From assembly GCF_900112675.1 (NCBI RefSeq), contig NZ_FOMQ01000008.1, positions 144,316 through 208,315 of the forward strand: DNA of 64,000 nucleotides. Reading direction: 5' to 3'. The DNA comes from Paracidovorax konjaci. GTDB lineage: Bacteria > Pseudomonadota > Gammaproteobacteria > Burkholderiales > Burkholderiaceae_C. Within the stretch, counting starts at the first letter, position 1. Each line of letters starts with the position of its first letter. The notes below the pieces were generated by a model. That model did not search any database and had not been told where the DNA came from. It saw only the letters and a list, made by a program, of their open reading frames with translations. Shown piece after piece: positions 29,649-40,723 of this stretch. Position numbers and translations under genes: made by a program.

Positions 29649-30239
29649 ATGTTCCGCCGATCCGCCCCCCTGGTCCTCGCCCTTCTGGGTGCCGCAGCGC
29701 TGCCCGCACTGGCCGCCCCGCCGGCCCCCGCATCCGCTGCATCGGCCGCATCTGCCTGCCCCGCCCTGCTGCGCCACACCATGGAGCGCCTGCAGGACGA
29801 ATCGCCGCAGCCGCTCTGCCAGTACCAGGGACAGGTGCTGCTCGTAGTCAACACGGCGAGTTACTGCGGGTTTACGGGGCAGTACGAGGGGCTGGAGGCG
29901 CTCCACTCGCGATTCAAGGGCCAGGGATTTGCAGTTCTGGGCTTCCCTTCTAACGATTTTGCGCAGGAAACCGGCAGCAATGCGCAAATCGCCGATTTCT
30001 GCAGCAACACCTTCGGCGTGCGGTTTCCGATGTTCGCCAAGAGCACCGTGAAGGGTCCGGGCGCATCGCCTTTCTACCGGGAACTGGCCGCCCAATCAGG
30101 GGAGAGTCCCCAATGGAACTTCCATAAATACCTGGTCGACCGGCAAGGCCGCGTGGTAGCCAGTTTCGGCAGTTCCGTGGCGCCGGACGACCCGAAAATA
30201 GTGCGTGCCATCGAGCAGCAGCTGAAGCTTTTTCGCTAA
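29649..30239 (+). CDS. glutathione peroxidase-like protein, exported
   Basis: A thiol peroxidase of the GPx family, 196 residues, that reduces peroxides. The catalytic Cys is at residue 73 (VVNTASYCGFTGQY). The Gln/Asn/Trp partners are visible in GFPSNDFAQETG and WNFHKYLVD. The usual FPCNQF reads FPSNDF, so one commonly conserved Cys is Ser here. An N-terminal signal peptide (LVLALLGAAALPALA) plus an Ala/Pro linker points to the periplasm, unlike cytoplasmic BtuE. Cys rather than selenocysteine is normal in bacteria. It is monocistronic and ends at the convergent intergenic region with a bidirectional terminator. Confidence 0.9.
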   Translation: MFRRSAPLVLALLGAAALPALAAPPAPASAASAASACPALLRHTMERLQDESPQPLCQYQGQVLLVVNTASYCGFTGQYEGLEALHSRFKGQGFAVLGFPSNDFAQETGSNAQIADFCSNTFGVRFPMFAKSTVKGPGASPFYRELAAQSGESPQWNFHKYLVDRQGRVVASFGSSVAPDDPKIVRAIEQQLKLFR

Positions 30240-30400
30240 TTTGATATGTTTTTCGGTTTCATATTCCAATGTGCGGAAAACGTTACATTTTTTGATGTTT
30301 TTAGGCCCCAACCCTCTGGAACTTCGCAGGAATGCCACTAATCTATGGGTCGTGGGCAAGTTAACTTCACTTGCCCGCCAGATTGAGTCTCCAGTTTCTC

Positions 30401-30494
30401 GTTGCGAAGCCTTTCGGACTTGTCCGACTGAAACCCTGAAGCGCTTCTCCTCCCTCCCTCTCTAATTCGTTTCGGGACGCTTCGCAACTTTTTT
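30401..30494 (+). ncRNA. candidate structured small RNA
   Basis: GTTGCGAAGC (30401-30410) pairs perfectly with GCTTCGCAAC (30479-30488), which is followed by six T residues. Inside lie TCGGACTTGTCCGA, a self-complementary GAAGCGCTTC and CGTTTCGGGACG, plus an unpaired CU-rich run (TCCTCCCTCCCTCTC) able to pair with ribosome-binding sites. The layout resembles a small RNA with a closing stem, anti-Shine-Dalgarno loop and intrinsic terminator. No promoter is obvious and no known family was recognised. Confidence 0.4.
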
Positions 30495-30507
30495 ATTCCG
30501 GCCGAAA

Positions 30508-30540
30508 AAAAGCGCGCAACCGCAAGGTGCGCGCTTTTGG
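30508..30540. terminator. bidirectional intrinsic terminator
   Basis: AGCGCGCA (30511-30518) and TGCGCGCT (30528-30535) form a stem with a nine-base loop, with an A-run on the left and T-run on the right. It lies between genes that converge on it, the glutathione peroxidase and the GST, so it can stop both. Confidence 0.8.
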
Positions 30541-30587
30541 CTTATCTGGAGGGTCCGTTCCTCCGCCCGGTGGCCCGGGCGTCGGGC

Positions 30588-32710
<2,123 letters not shown>

Positions 32711-32796
32711 TCCCGGCCCCCCGCGGGCCCCTGGCCGGCCCGCGCCGCTCCGGCATGCGCGGGCCGGCTGCATTTCTTGTTGGAAGCACAACGCCC

Positions 32797-33357
32797 ATGG
32801 CGATCAAATCCACCGTCTTCAAGGCCCACGTCTCGATCGCGGACATCGACCACAACTACTACGCCGACCACGCCCTGACGCTGGCGCGCCATCCGAGCGA
32901 GACCGACGAACGCATGATGGTGCGGCTGACCGCGCTGGCGCTGCAGGCCCACCAGCTGCAGACCGTGTGCCGCGGCGACGGCACGCTGGCGTTCGGGGCG
33001 GGCCTCTCGGACCCGGACGATCCGGACGTCTCGCTCACCGACTTCACGGGCCGCAAGCGCCTCTGGATCGAAGTGGGCCAGCCCGAGGACAAGCCGCTCG
33101 CCAAGGCCGCGAGCCGCGCCGATGCGGTGGTCGTCTATGCCTTCCACCACGCGGCGGACGTCTGGTGGAAGGGCATCGAGGGCAAGCTCTCGCGGCAGGA
33201 CCGGCTGTCGGTCTGGCGCCTGCCCTCCGAGGCCTCGCAACAGCTCGCCACGCTGGCCGAGCGCAGCATGCAGCTGCAGGCCACGATCCAGGAAGGCGCC
33301 ATCACGCTGAGCAGCAACCTGGGCAGCGTGCACCTGGAGCCAATCCGCTGGAAATGA
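32797..33357 (+). CDS. yaeQ: YaeQ family protein
   Basis: A 186-residue protein of the YaeQ family, a PD-(D/E)XK-like fold without a proven role. Characteristic parts are the N-terminal STVFKAHVSIADIDHNYY and the central DPDVSLTDFTGRKRLWIEVG, where the acidic and Gly-rich residues match the nuclease-like core. The length is normal. It is likely co-transcribed with purB. Downstream is a copy of the dispersed hairpin repeat, which may act as the transcript end. Confidence 0.9.
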   Translation: MAIKSTVFKAHVSIADIDHNYYADHALTLARHPSETDERMMVRLTALALQAHQLQTVCRGDGTLAFGAGLSDPDDPDVSLTDFTGRKRLWIEVGQPEDKPLAKAASRADAVVVYAFHHAADVWWKGIEGKLSRQDRLSVWRLPSEASQQLATLAERSMQLQATIQEGAITLSSNLGSVHLEPIRWK

Positions 33358-33410
33358 GCGCCACCGCCCTGGGATGGGCCCCAGGGCACATTCGGCATGC
33401 AATCGGCTCC

Positions 33411-33460
33411 ATGCCGCCGTATCCATTGAATTGTTTGCTATTTAAATAATAGCAAATTGG
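33411..33460. repeat. dispersed palindromic repeat, copy 2
   Basis: ATGCCGCCGTATCCATTGAA flank, then TTTGCTATT and AATAGCAAA as a perfect nine-base inverted repeat with a short A/T loop. It sits between the convergent yaeQ and the DUF2007-like gene, ending just before the latter's stop codon, and may serve as a terminator for both. Confidence 0.8.
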
Positions 33461-33462
33461 TT

Positions 33463-33777
33463 CTAGGCGGCGCTGGCCGGCATGGCGGCGCCGCAGTTCC
33501 AGCACTGCTCGAAGCCCCCTTCCACGCGCTCGCCGCAGGCCGCGCACTGCCAGCGGCGCTGCGGCAGATCGGCCAGTGCCTGCAGCAGCAGGCGGGCCTT
33601 GGGGGCGTGTTCCTCGTGTTCCAGCCAGATCTCCGGCAGGCACTGGTCCGGCGGCAGGTGCCCCGCCGCGGCCAGGAGGTGCTGGCGCTGCACCGTCGCC
33701 GGCATGCCGTCCTCGCACAGCAGATCCGCCCACAGGGTGGCGATAGCGATGTTGGGGGCCTGGGTCAAGCGCAGCAT
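33463..33777 (-). CDS. DUF2007-like protein with C-terminal zinc ribbon
   Basis: A 104-residue protein. The N-terminal 60 residues (LTQAPNIAIATLWADLLCED, then LPEIWLEHEEHAPKA) match the small DUF2007 'putative signal transducing' domain. The C-terminus is a four-cysteine zinc ribbon (WQCAACGERVEGGFEQCWNC). The function is unknown; such proteins are common in beta-proteobacteria. The stop lies three bases from repeat copy 2. The DUF3717/DUF1289 gene is 59 bp upstream on the same strand, so the two probably form an operon. Confidence 0.8.
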   Translation of the reverse strand: MLRLTQAPNIAIATLWADLLCEDGMPATVQRQHLLAAAGHLPPDQCLPEIWLEHEEHAPKARLLLQALADLPQRRWQCAACGERVEGGFEQCWNCGAAMPASAA

Positions 33778-33836
33778 GCGGCCAGCTTAGGAGGTCCGGG
33801 CCCGTCTGTCACGCCGGCCGGCAGGCCGCGCCGCCG

Positions 33837-34277
33837 TCAGGCCACCGGCGCGCACCCTTCGCGGGCTGCGTGGCCCTCGGCGGCCCGCTCCGCGTAGCGG
33901 TTGAACCGCCAGGCCGCGCTTTCGAGGGTGATCCGCCGCCACACGGCACGCTTTTCCACGGGCGTCATCGCCAGCCAGTGCTGCACCTCGCCGAAGCTGC
34001 GACCGCAGCCCTTGCACTGCTCATCGCCCTGGCTCGTGGAACAGATGGCGATGCAGGGCGTGTCGGGCGTCGTCTCGTACCAGGCCATCCAGGCGGCCAG
34101 CGCCGCGGGGGGCAGCGCCGATTCGTCCACCGTGTCCGCGTGCGCGTAGGCCATGCGCGCATACACCTCGGCCAGCGCCTGCAGCTCGGGCGCCAGGGCC
34201 AGCCGGTCGCACGCCGGCGCGCGGGCGCGCCAGTGGTTGATCGCGGCTTCGATGTCGGTGATGTGCAGGGCGGCCAT
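33837..34277 (-). CDS. DUF3717-DUF1289 two-domain protein
   Basis: A 146-residue protein. The N-terminus (ITDIEAAINHWRARAP) matches DUF3717. The middle (PCIAICSTSQGDEQCKGCGR, then WLAMTPVEKRAVWRRI) is the cysteine-rich DUF1289 motif, probably metal-binding through its four Cys. Fused forms of these two small domains occur in Comamonadaceae (from memory). No catalytic role is known. It is likely cotranscribed with the zinc-ribbon gene downstream. Confidence 0.8.
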   Translation of the reverse strand: MAALHITDIEAAINHWRARAPACDRLALAPELQALAEVYARMAYAHADTVDESALPPAALAAWMAWYETTPDTPCIAICSTSQGDEQCKGCGRSFGEVQHWLAMTPVEKRAVWRRITLESAAWRFNRYAERAAEGHAAREGCAPVA

Positions 34278-34370
34278 GGGCGGGCAGGAAAAAGGCGGCC
34301 GATCTTACCCGCGCGGACACGCCACCACCGGCCGCGGGGCCATAGCCGCGTCCGGGCCCAGACACTGGCG

Positions 34371-34416
34371 ATTGCTATGAAATGAATAGCAAACTAGTGA
34401 ATAAAGTCGGCGGCAT
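34371..34416. repeat. dispersed palindromic repeat, copy 3
   Basis: TTGCTAT and ATAGCAA arms, then ACTAGTGAATAAAGT and the CGGCGGCAT flank, in the reverse orientation to copies 1 and 2. It lies between the divergent DUF1289 gene and the terC leader. The extended flank (about 12 bases, then TTTTCATG) is shared with copies 5 and 6. Confidence 0.8.
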
Positions 34417-34484
34417 CCGGGCGTTTTCATGCACATCAGGGCATGCCCGGCTTGCGGCGGCTTCAGCCCCTGTGTTCCAATGCG

Positions 34485-34650
34485 GGCTTCGAGGGGGAGT
34501 AGCTCCCGGTCCTGGCGCAACGGCTTTCGTCCGGAGCGCCCGCACCGTCGGTCATGTCGTCAGTACGAAGCAGCAACGCTTCCGGCATTTCCGGGCTTTG
34601 GCCGACCGTGTGTCGGCCGGCCGAGCAAGACCTTTGAAAGGCCTGTCATG
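34485..34650 (+). promoter_or_regulatory. probable yybP-ykoY manganese riboswitch
   Basis: The leader of the TerC gene contains the two conserved parts of this class: GGGGGAGTAGCTCC (about 34493-34506) and, after paired segments, GAGCAAGACCTTT (about 34623-34635). The class binds Mn(II) and very often precedes TerC-family genes such as alx. The 390-bp gene-free leader and the gene downstream both fit. A covariance-model score was not available. Confidence 0.65.
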
Positions 34651-34811
34651 GGCCGATCAAGGCTGTGCACTCCCCGGCATGGGCGCCTCTCCCGGCGCAT
34701 CAGACCCAGCGCCCTCCTTGATCGCCCTTGGCGGGCCTTCCGTTTGTGGAGGCGCCGATCACCGCACACCCTGCGAGTCGGCCTCCCATCGCCAATGACA
34801 ACGAGGAATTT

Positions 34812-35546
34812 ATGGACTTCTTGACTTCGCCCGAGTTCTGGGTCGCGCTGGGGCAGATCATCATCATCGACATCCTGCTGGGTGGCGACAACGCGGTGGT
34901 GATCGCCCTCGCCTGCCGCAAGCTGCCGCCCGCGCAGCGCACCAAGGGCATCATCTGGGGCACCGCCGGCGCCATCATCCTGCGCGTGATCCTCATCGCC
35001 TTCGCGATGACGCTGCTGAACCTGCCGTTCCTGAAATTCGTCGGCGCCATCCTGCTGGTGTGGATCGGCGTCAAGCTGCTGGCCCCCGACGAAGAAGGCC
35101 ATGGCAACGTGGCCGAGAGCGACAAGCTGCTCGCCGCCATCAAGACGATCATCGTGGCCGACCTCGTGATGAGCGTGGACAACGTCATCGCGATCGCCGG
35201 AGCCGCCCAGAACGCCGGCGATCACTCCCTGCTGCTGGTGGTGCTGGGCCTGCTGATCTCCATCCCGATCATCGTGTGGGGCAGCCAGCTGGTCATCAAG
35301 CTCATGGAGCGCTTCCCGCTCATCATCACCGCCGGCGGCATGCTGCTGGGCTGGATCGCCGGCGGCATGCTGGTCACCGACCCGGCCTTCGCCAACCCCG
35401 ACAAATGGGACTGGATGTTCAAGATCCCGCAGACCGATCTCGTGAAGTACGGTGCCAGCGTGGCCGGTGCCCTCTTCGTGCTGCTCGTCGGCAAGGCCGT
35501 GCTGGCACGCCGCACCGCCGCCGCGGCACCGGCAGGACACGGCTGA
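34812..35546 (+). CDS. TerC family integral membrane protein (Alx/YkoY-type)
   Basis: A 244-residue membrane protein with about seven helices. The TerC hallmarks are IDILLGGDNAVVIALACRKL near the N-terminus and DLVMSVDNVIAIAGAAQNAG in the centre, each carrying an acidic residue inside a helix that probably binds a metal ion. Family members behind yybP-ykoY riboswitches are linked to Mn(II) homeostasis or export. ATG 34812 (MDFLTSPEFW) was chosen; GAGGA lies upstream. An in-frame upstream extension is possible but would overlap the leader RNA. A paralogue without riboswitch is at 43326-44012. Confidence 0.9.
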   Translation: MDFLTSPEFWVALGQIIIIDILLGGDNAVVIALACRKLPPAQRTKGIIWGTAGAIILRVILIAFAMTLLNLPFLKFVGAILLVWIGVKLLAPDEEGHGNVAESDKLLAAIKTIIVADLVMSVDNVIAIAGAAQNAGDHSLLLVVLGLLISIPIIVWGSQLVIKLMERFPLIITAGGMLLGWIAGGMLVTDPAFANPDKWDWMFKIPQTDLVKYGASVAGALFVLLVGKAVLARRTAAAAPAGHG

Positions 35547-35708
35547 CCGATCGCCCGCGGCGGGCAGCGGAGGAGGCGCGACACGCCTCCACCGCCGCCC
35601 GCCGGCACGGAACGCCGGCCCCACCGACATTCTTCAGTGAACTCTGTGCGAGCCGGCGAATCGACCTTCTTCCGACCCAACGCACATCCACCGCAAGGAG
35701 AGCCCTTC

Positions 35709-36188
35709 ATGGACAAAGTCATCGTGTACGTGGACGACGCGGCCTACGCGCACCAGATCCTTGCCCCCCTGACCGAGCGCGCCCGTGCGTCCGGCACCCA
35801 CTGGGTGGTGGTCGCCTGCGCTCCGCGCATGACCCACCGCATCAGCAAGTGGGTGAGCCACAGCGCCCGCGAGAACTGGCGCGCCAAGTGGGCCGACAAG
35901 CTGTTCGCCCAGATGCTGCCCTGGCTGCGCACGACCGGCGTGCCGGTCACCCCCGTTCTGGCCAAGGGCCCGCTGGCGGACCTCGTGACCGAACTCCAGG
36001 CCGAGCACGGCACGGCCGAGATCGTCGATGCACGCCGCCCCAAACAGGAAGCACCGGCGCCGCAACCCGCAGCGCCCGTGGCCGCCGCCCCCATCGTCAT
36101 CCGCAAGCCCGCGCCCCGGCGCTGGTCGCTGCCCGGAACGCTCGCCAGCCTGGGCGCGCTGTTCATGCTGGTGGCCGAGCAATCCTGA
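35709..36188 (+). CDS. hypothetical protein, Usp-like N-terminus, single C-terminal helix
   Basis: A 159-residue protein of unknown function. The first 110 residues (MDKVIVYVDDAAYAHQILAP, then THWVVVACAPRM) look like an alpha/beta fold resembling universal-stress or nucleotide-binding proteins, but no ATP motif is visible. A Pro/Ala linker (about 112-135) leads to a hydrophobic C-terminal stretch (GTLASLGALFMLVAEQS) that may tether it to the membrane. It follows terC by 160 bp on the same strand, so the two may be co-regulated. Confidence 0.65.
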   Translation: MDKVIVYVDDAAYAHQILAPLTERARASGTHWVVVACAPRMTHRISKWVSHSARENWRAKWADKLFAQMLPWLRTTGVPVTPVLAKGPLADLVTELQAEHGTAEIVDARRPKQEAPAPQPAAPVAAAPIVIRKPAPRRWSLPGTLASLGALFMLVAEQS

Positions 36189-36370
36189 CCGCATGACGCC
36201 GCCGGTTCGCCCCGCCGCGCCACCGCAGCGGCTGGCGCGGTCGGCTCCGTCAACCAGGTGAGATGGGCCACCCCGCTGCCGCGCTCGCCGCGCAGCGATC
36301 CCCATCGCGCTGCCGCAAACGCGGCTGCGGCATGCGGCGCGCTCGCACCCCGGTGCTATCCTCCTGCGCC

Positions 36371-36727
36371 ATGAAACTCCTCCTCAAATGGGTGCTCAGC
36401 GCCGCGGCGCTGCTGTGCGTGACCTACGTGTACGGCGGCGTCGAAGTGCGCAGTTTCGGCTCGGCGATGGTCGCGGCCTTCGTCATCGGGCTCTTCAACG
36501 TGGTGCTGCGCCCCATCCTGGTGGTACTCACCCTGCCCGTGACCATCGTGACGCTGGGCCTGTTCCTCTTCGTGATCAACGCGCTCATGTTCTGGGCCGC
36601 CGCCTCGGTGCTGGGCGACAGCTTCCAGGTCAACGGCTTCGGCGCCGCGCTCATCGGCTCGCTCATCTACACGGTGCTGGGCATGCTCATCGAATCAGCG
36701 CTCGGCGGCCTGTTCCTTAAGAAGTGA
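36371..36727 (+). CDS. holin-like small membrane protein (phage holin family IV/Gp11 type)
   Basis: A 118-residue protein with about four TM helices. The sequence pattern (FVIGLFNVVLRPILVVLTLP, then VTLGLFLFVINALMFWAAA) matches the DUF360/mycobacteriophage D29 Gp11-like family, which is widespread as a chromosomal membrane protein of unknown role. No phage genes are nearby, so a holin function should not be assumed. Its 3' end overlaps the convergent protease gene by 33 bp. Confidence 0.85.
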   Translation: MKLLLKWVLSAAALLCVTYVYGGVEVRSFGSAMVAAFVIGLFNVVLRPILVVLTLPVTIVTLGLFLFVINALMFWAAASVLGDSFQVNGFGAALIGSLIYTVLGMLIESALGGLFLKK

Positions 36728-38365
36728 TTCGGTGGCGCGCAGGCGCGTCTCGATGATCGACGCCTCGATGTAGTCGCCGGCGTCGCCGCCCCGGCTGCCG
36801 GTCTTGCGCGCCAGGTCCTGCCCGGCCTTGAAGCGGTCCACCGCCGCCGCATAGTCGTAGCGCGCCACATGCGCCTCGGCCTCCGCGCGGACGGCCCGCA
36901 ACGGGTGGTTCTCCTGCTGCCACACCCCGGCGAGCAGGTACCAGACCGACGCATCGCGCGGGTGGTTGGTCACCCAGGTCTGCAGCGTGCCGGCCATCTC
37001 GCCCGCCCGGTTCAGCCGCAGCAGCGCCTGCGTGCGCAGGACCATTTCCGGCCGGCCGGCGGCCCCGGCCACCGGCACGGACCGGCCCCCGCCCGCTGCA
37101 GGCCCCGCACCGATGCTGGCGACACTGAGCGCCGCGGCAGGCCGCTGCGCATCGGGGCCCGCGGCCTCGGTGCCACCGCTACTGCCCGCGGAGGCCGACA
37201 ACTGCGCCAGCGCGGCCTCCGGCTGGCCCGCGGCCAGCTCGATCTCCGCGCCCAGCAGCCGCGCCTGCCGCTGGCCCGCCGCATCACCCTGCACCGCCTG
37301 GTTCAACGACCGCAAGGCAGCGCGGGCACCCCCCATGTCCTGCAACTGCAGGGCGCTCAACGACGCCGCGTACCAGGCGCCCGCGCGCCGGGCCGGCGGC
37401 TGCGCGGCGAATCCGCCCGTCTGCGGCTCGTTCACCCACTGCCGCCACACGTCGATGCCGGGCCGTGCCAGTACGCGCGCCCGGGCAGCCATCATCGCGT
37501 GCTCCAGCGTGGGTGCCGGCGCAGGCGCCTGGGCCGCGCCCGGAGGCAGGCGCGAATGCAGATCGGCGATCCGCTGCGTGGTGAGCGGGTGGCTGCGCAG
37601 ATAGGGCCAGCTGCCGTTGTCGTTGATGCGGTTGGCCTGCTGCAGCTTGTCGAACATCGTCACGAACCCCTGCGGCGCAAAACCCGCTGGAGCCATCAAC
37701 CCGTAGCCCACACGGTCGGCCTCGCGCTCCATGTCGCGCGAGAAGTTGAGCTGGTTCTGCACGGCCAGCGCCTGGCTGCCGATCATCATGGCCTGCCCGG
37801 CATTCGGGTTCTTCGCGGCCGCCAGGGCGCCCAGCACCATGGCGCCCAGCATCAGCGGCCCCTGGCGGTTCTGCTGCGTGATCAGGCGGGAAATGTGCCG
37901 CTGCGTGACGTGGCTGAGTTCGTGCGCCATCACCGAGGCGAGTTCGTCGCGCGTGGCCACCACGCCGATCAACCCCAGGTGCACGCCGAAATATCCGCCG
38001 GGCAGCGCGAAGGCGTTCACCGTGCGGTCACGGCCCAGCAGGATCTCCCAGGCGAAACGCTCGTCCAGTTCCGGCGGCAGCTCGCCCCGTTCCCGGGCCG
38101 CCTTGACCAGCGGAAGGAAGATGCCCTGGATGTATTCGTTCAGGACGGCATCGTCGATGTAGTCGGGGTCGCGGTAGATCTCCCGGATGATGCGGTCGCC
38201 CAGGCGGCGTTCCTCGCTGGTGGTCATGTCGGCACCGTCGCCCAGCGTCGGCAAGCCGGCCTGGGCCTGCACCGCCGTGATGCCACCGATTCCGGTCGCT
38301 ATGAAAATGGAAGCTGCCACCGCATGGCGCGCGAGCGCCAGAGGCCGTTGTCGATCGAATGGCAC
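36695..38365 (-). CDS. bepA: periplasmic M48 metalloprotease with TPR domain (BepA/YfgC type)
   Basis: A 556-residue exported zinc protease; BepA cares for outer-membrane assembly by degrading stalled LptD/BamA substrates. It has a signal peptide ending near AVQAQA (about residue 36). The zinc motif HELSH is at 148-152, with a downstream Glu in [11 protein letters not shown] as probable third ligand. A C-terminal half of helical repeats with an Ala/Gly-rich insertion (about 375-430) follows. It is divergent from moaC. The tail overlaps the holin-like gene by 33 bp on the opposite strand. Confidence 0.92.
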   Translation of the reverse strand: MPFDRQRPLALARHAVAASIFIATGIGGITAVQAQAGLPTLGDGADMTTSEERRLGDRIIREIYRDPDYIDDAVLNEYIQGIFLPLVKAARERGELPPELDERFAWEILLGRDRTVNAFALPGGYFGVHLGLIGVVATRDELASVMAHELSHVTQRHISRLITQQNRQGPLMLGAMVLGALAAAKNPNAGQAMMIGSQALAVQNQLNFSRDMEREADRVGYGLMAPAGFAPQGFVTMFDKLQQANRINDNGSWPYLRSHPLTTQRIADLHSRLPPGAAQAPAPAPTLEHAMMAARARVLARPGIDVWRQWVNEPQTGGFAAQPPARRAGAWYAASLSALQLQDMGGARAALRSLNQAVQGDAAGQRQARLLGAEIELAAGQPEAALAQLSASAGSSGGTEAAGPDAQRPAAALSVASIGAGPAAGGGRSVPVAGAAGRPEMVLRTQALLRLNRAGEMAGTLQTWVTNHPRDASVWYLLAGVWQQENHPLRAVRAEAEAHVARYDYAAAVDRFKAGQDLARKTGSRGGDAGDYIEASIIETRLRATESLLKEQAAER

Positions 38366-38490
38366 GCAAAGTCTCCCGCACTGTTACGGCCGCAGCCACC
38401 CTGGCCGCGACCACCGCACATGACCGTATGATGCCCTGGCCCCCGAACGTTCCGTGCCAGCGAAGGGCCCGCCTGGCCCCTCCTTACCGT

Positions 38491-39006
38491 ATGAGCGACA
38501 TCCCTGACTCCACGCCCCCCTCCCTCACCCACTTCGACGCCCAAGGGCAGGCCCACATGGTGGATGTCGGCGCCAAGCAGGCCACGCACCGCATCGCCGT
38601 CGCCTGCGGCCAGATCGAGATGCTGCCGGAGACGCTCGCGCTCATCGGGTCCGGGTCTGCCAAGAAAGGGGATGTCCTGGGCGTGGCGCGGATCGCCGGC
38701 ATCATGGCCGCCAAGAAGACCAGCGATCTGATCCCGCTGTGCCATCCGCTGGCCCTCACGCGCGTTGCCCTGGAATTCGAATTGCGCACGCACGAAAGCG
38801 CCGTGCTGTGCACGGCGACCGTCGAGACGGTGGGCGCCACCGGCGTGGAGATGGAGGCCCTCACGGCCGTCCAGGTGGCACTTCTCACCATCTACGACAT
38901 GTGCAAGGCCGCGGACAAAGGCATGGTCATCGGGGGCGTCCGCCTACTGGAGAAACGCGGAGGGAAGTCGGGCAGTTTCTTGGCGCCCGCCTCTCCGGCC
39001 CGCTGA
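38491..39006 (+). CDS. moaC: cyclic pyranopterin monophosphate synthase
   Basis: Second step of molybdenum cofactor synthesis: it turns the 3',8-cyclo-GTP intermediate made by MoaA into cyclic pyranopterin monophosphate. It has 171 residues, the usual length. The signatures are clear: MVDVGAK near the N-terminus, [17 protein letters not shown], and [20 protein letters not shown] with the catalytic Asp and Lys. It stands alone between two opposite-strand genes; moaA is not in the window. Confidence 0.96.
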   Translation: MSDIPDSTPPSLTHFDAQGQAHMVDVGAKQATHRIAVACGQIEMLPETLALIGSGSAKKGDVLGVARIAGIMAAKKTSDLIPLCHPLALTRVALEFELRTHESAVLCTATVETVGATGVEMEALTAVQVALLTIYDMCKAADKGMVIGGVRLLEKRGGKSGSFLAPASPAR

Positions 39007-39023
39007 GTCCTGCTCCCGCAAGG

Positions 39024-40709
39024 TCAAGGTTTTGGTGCCTCAGCGCGGCTTGAGGGACAGGCCGCTTGCAGGGACCATTTCTCGATCTGCTCCTCTGCCT
39101 TGAGCACGCCGAACCGTCCGAACAGCACCTCATAGACCGTCCATTGCTCCGCCGCTTCCTGGCACCGGTCCTTCCGGACCAGGGCAAGGTAATAGTGGAG
39201 GTGGGTGGAAAGCCATGGAAACCGTTCTGCCAAGCGGCGAGCCAGTTCCGGGGATCTACCCTCGTCAGGGGCTTGGGCGTCATTGCGCTGGCTTGCGATC
39301 AGTTCGCCATACTGGGTCAACAGTTTGGGAGGCGAATGGTATGTGTGGCGCTGCTCGGCGCTGGTGATGAATTGATTTTCCAGGCGCAATGCCCGGTAAT
39401 CCTCTTCAATCTTCGAATACTCTATGGCGATAAATGTGCAGGCCGCCAGAGTCACCAAAACCATTCCCTGCCAGATCCTCTTGCCATTTTTTGAAATGTC
39501 CCTAACAGCACCGATTTCTGCTTCGAGTGCGCCGGCAAAGAAACCTGCCACCAGAGAGAAATAAAGGTAGGCGTAGGGATACTCCAGCATGCTGTGCACT
39601 GCAATGGGCAAGACGATTGCCACATAGCAGAGAGAGTTCTTGCTGATTTTCTTGCCCAGTGCGTCTACGGCTGTTTGCACACACCAGACCCCACCGGCAA
39701 CCACCAATAAACCCCCGAGCGGTATGCCGAACCACAGCAGCAGATCCAGCAGAAGATTGTGGGCATGGTCGATATTCAGGATAGACGGAAAAACAGAAGC
39801 GGCAGCAAAATGGCTCGCGCCCAACCGCAGCCACCCAAAACCTGCCCAGGGCTCTTGCTGGAGCGACCACAGCATCTGCTTCCAGATCTCCAGTCGCCCG
39901 GTGGGATTCAACCCTATCCCTGTCCGCAATGCAGTTCCACCCAACCAGGGTGCAATACTGTCCAGGTTGATGTAGATGAGCAGGAACACGAGAAAACAGG
40001 GCAGCAACCACCAAAGGGTTTTGGAAAGCCCCACGCGCCGGCCAAAAACCACCAGCAGCAGGCACAGGAAAGCCAGGCTCAGGCCCCCCGTGCGGGATTC
40101 CGATACCGCCAGCGCACAGCACAACAAGAGCGCGGTCCCCACCAGTACCCAGCGGTTCAATGACTCTCGGCCATCCAGATAGACCAATACTGCGATCGCC
40201 ATGACCAGTAAAGTGGCGAAATGGTTGGGCTGCCCGAAATTTGCATACGCACGGCCCCCGCTTTCCAACATCCAGAGACCGAAGCTCGCACCGGTCCATT
40301 GCGCCAGACCGATCACGGCGCTGATCGAAGCCGCCACCAGAACGACCAAACACCAAGAACGGACCGAGTAGGCCAGGTATCCGCTGGGGCCTGCTACAGC
40401 AGCCTGCGCACCCTGTTGCGCGGCCATTCCGAAAAGCACGGCGAAGATCAGCCCTGCAGCCATATCATCCCGCGGCAAGCCATGCATGGGGCCTTGCAGG
40501 AAAATGCAGGCCACCCAAAGAAGCAGCAGCGCCGCAATGCGCGGAGGAAATACCTGCAGATGCCTCCATGGCATCAAAAGGAATATTCCGACCACCATGA
40601 AAAACTCGTGGTGGTACGTACTCCAGGGAGGAACTTGATCAGGGGCAATCCACGCCAATAACAGGCTGGCATGCCCGAAAATCATTCGCAGTGACTTGAA
40701 GGAAGACAT
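39024..40709 (-). CDS. pilin O-oligosaccharyltransferase (PglL/TfpO, Wzy_C family)
   Basis: A 561-residue polytopic membrane protein with about 10-12 helices and a large periplasmic loop. The Wzy_C/PglL signature region is IDHAHNLLLDLLLWFGIPLG, with the conserved His-Asn. ESRTGGLSLAFLCLLLVVFG is the other family block. The C-terminal 170 residues are soluble and helical. It follows pilA by 55 bp, separated only by a terminator hairpin. Enzymes beside a pilin gene usually glycosylate that pilin (TfpO-type), so PilA is the most likely substrate. A general O-glycosylation role is the alternative. Confidence 0.88.
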   Translation of the reverse strand: MSSFKSLRMIFGHASLLLAWIAPDQVPPWSTYHHEFFMVVGIFLLMPWRHLQVFPPRIAALLLLWVACIFLQGPMHGLPRDDMAAGLIFAVLFGMAAQQGAQAAVAGPSGYLAYSVRSWCLVVLVAASISAVIGLAQWTGASFGLWMLESGGRAYANFGQPNHFATLLVMAIAVLVYLDGRESLNRWVLVGTALLLCCALAVSESRTGGLSLAFLCLLLVVFGRRVGLSKTLWWLLPCFLVFLLIYINLDSIAPWLGGTALRTGIGLNPTGRLEIWKQMLWSLQQEPWAGFGWLRLGASHFAAASVFPSILNIDHAHNLLLDLLLWFGIPLGGLLVVAGGVWCVQTAVDALGKKISKNSLCYVAIVLPIAVHSMLEYPYAYLYFSLVAGFFAGALEAEIGAVRDISKNGKRIWQGMVLVTLAACTFIAIEYSKIEEDYRALRLENQFITSAEQRHTYHSPPKLLTQYGELIASQRNDAQAPDEGRSPELARRLAERFPWLSTHLHYYLALVRKDRCQEAAEQWTVYEVLFGRFGVLKAEEQIEKWSLQAACPSSRAEAPKP

Positions 40710-40723
40710 CGTAAAAAAGAAAA

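Noticed and set aside
36371..36727. Prophage remnant around the holin-like gene
   Set aside because: Neighbours are chromosomal housekeeping genes; the family is common outside phages.
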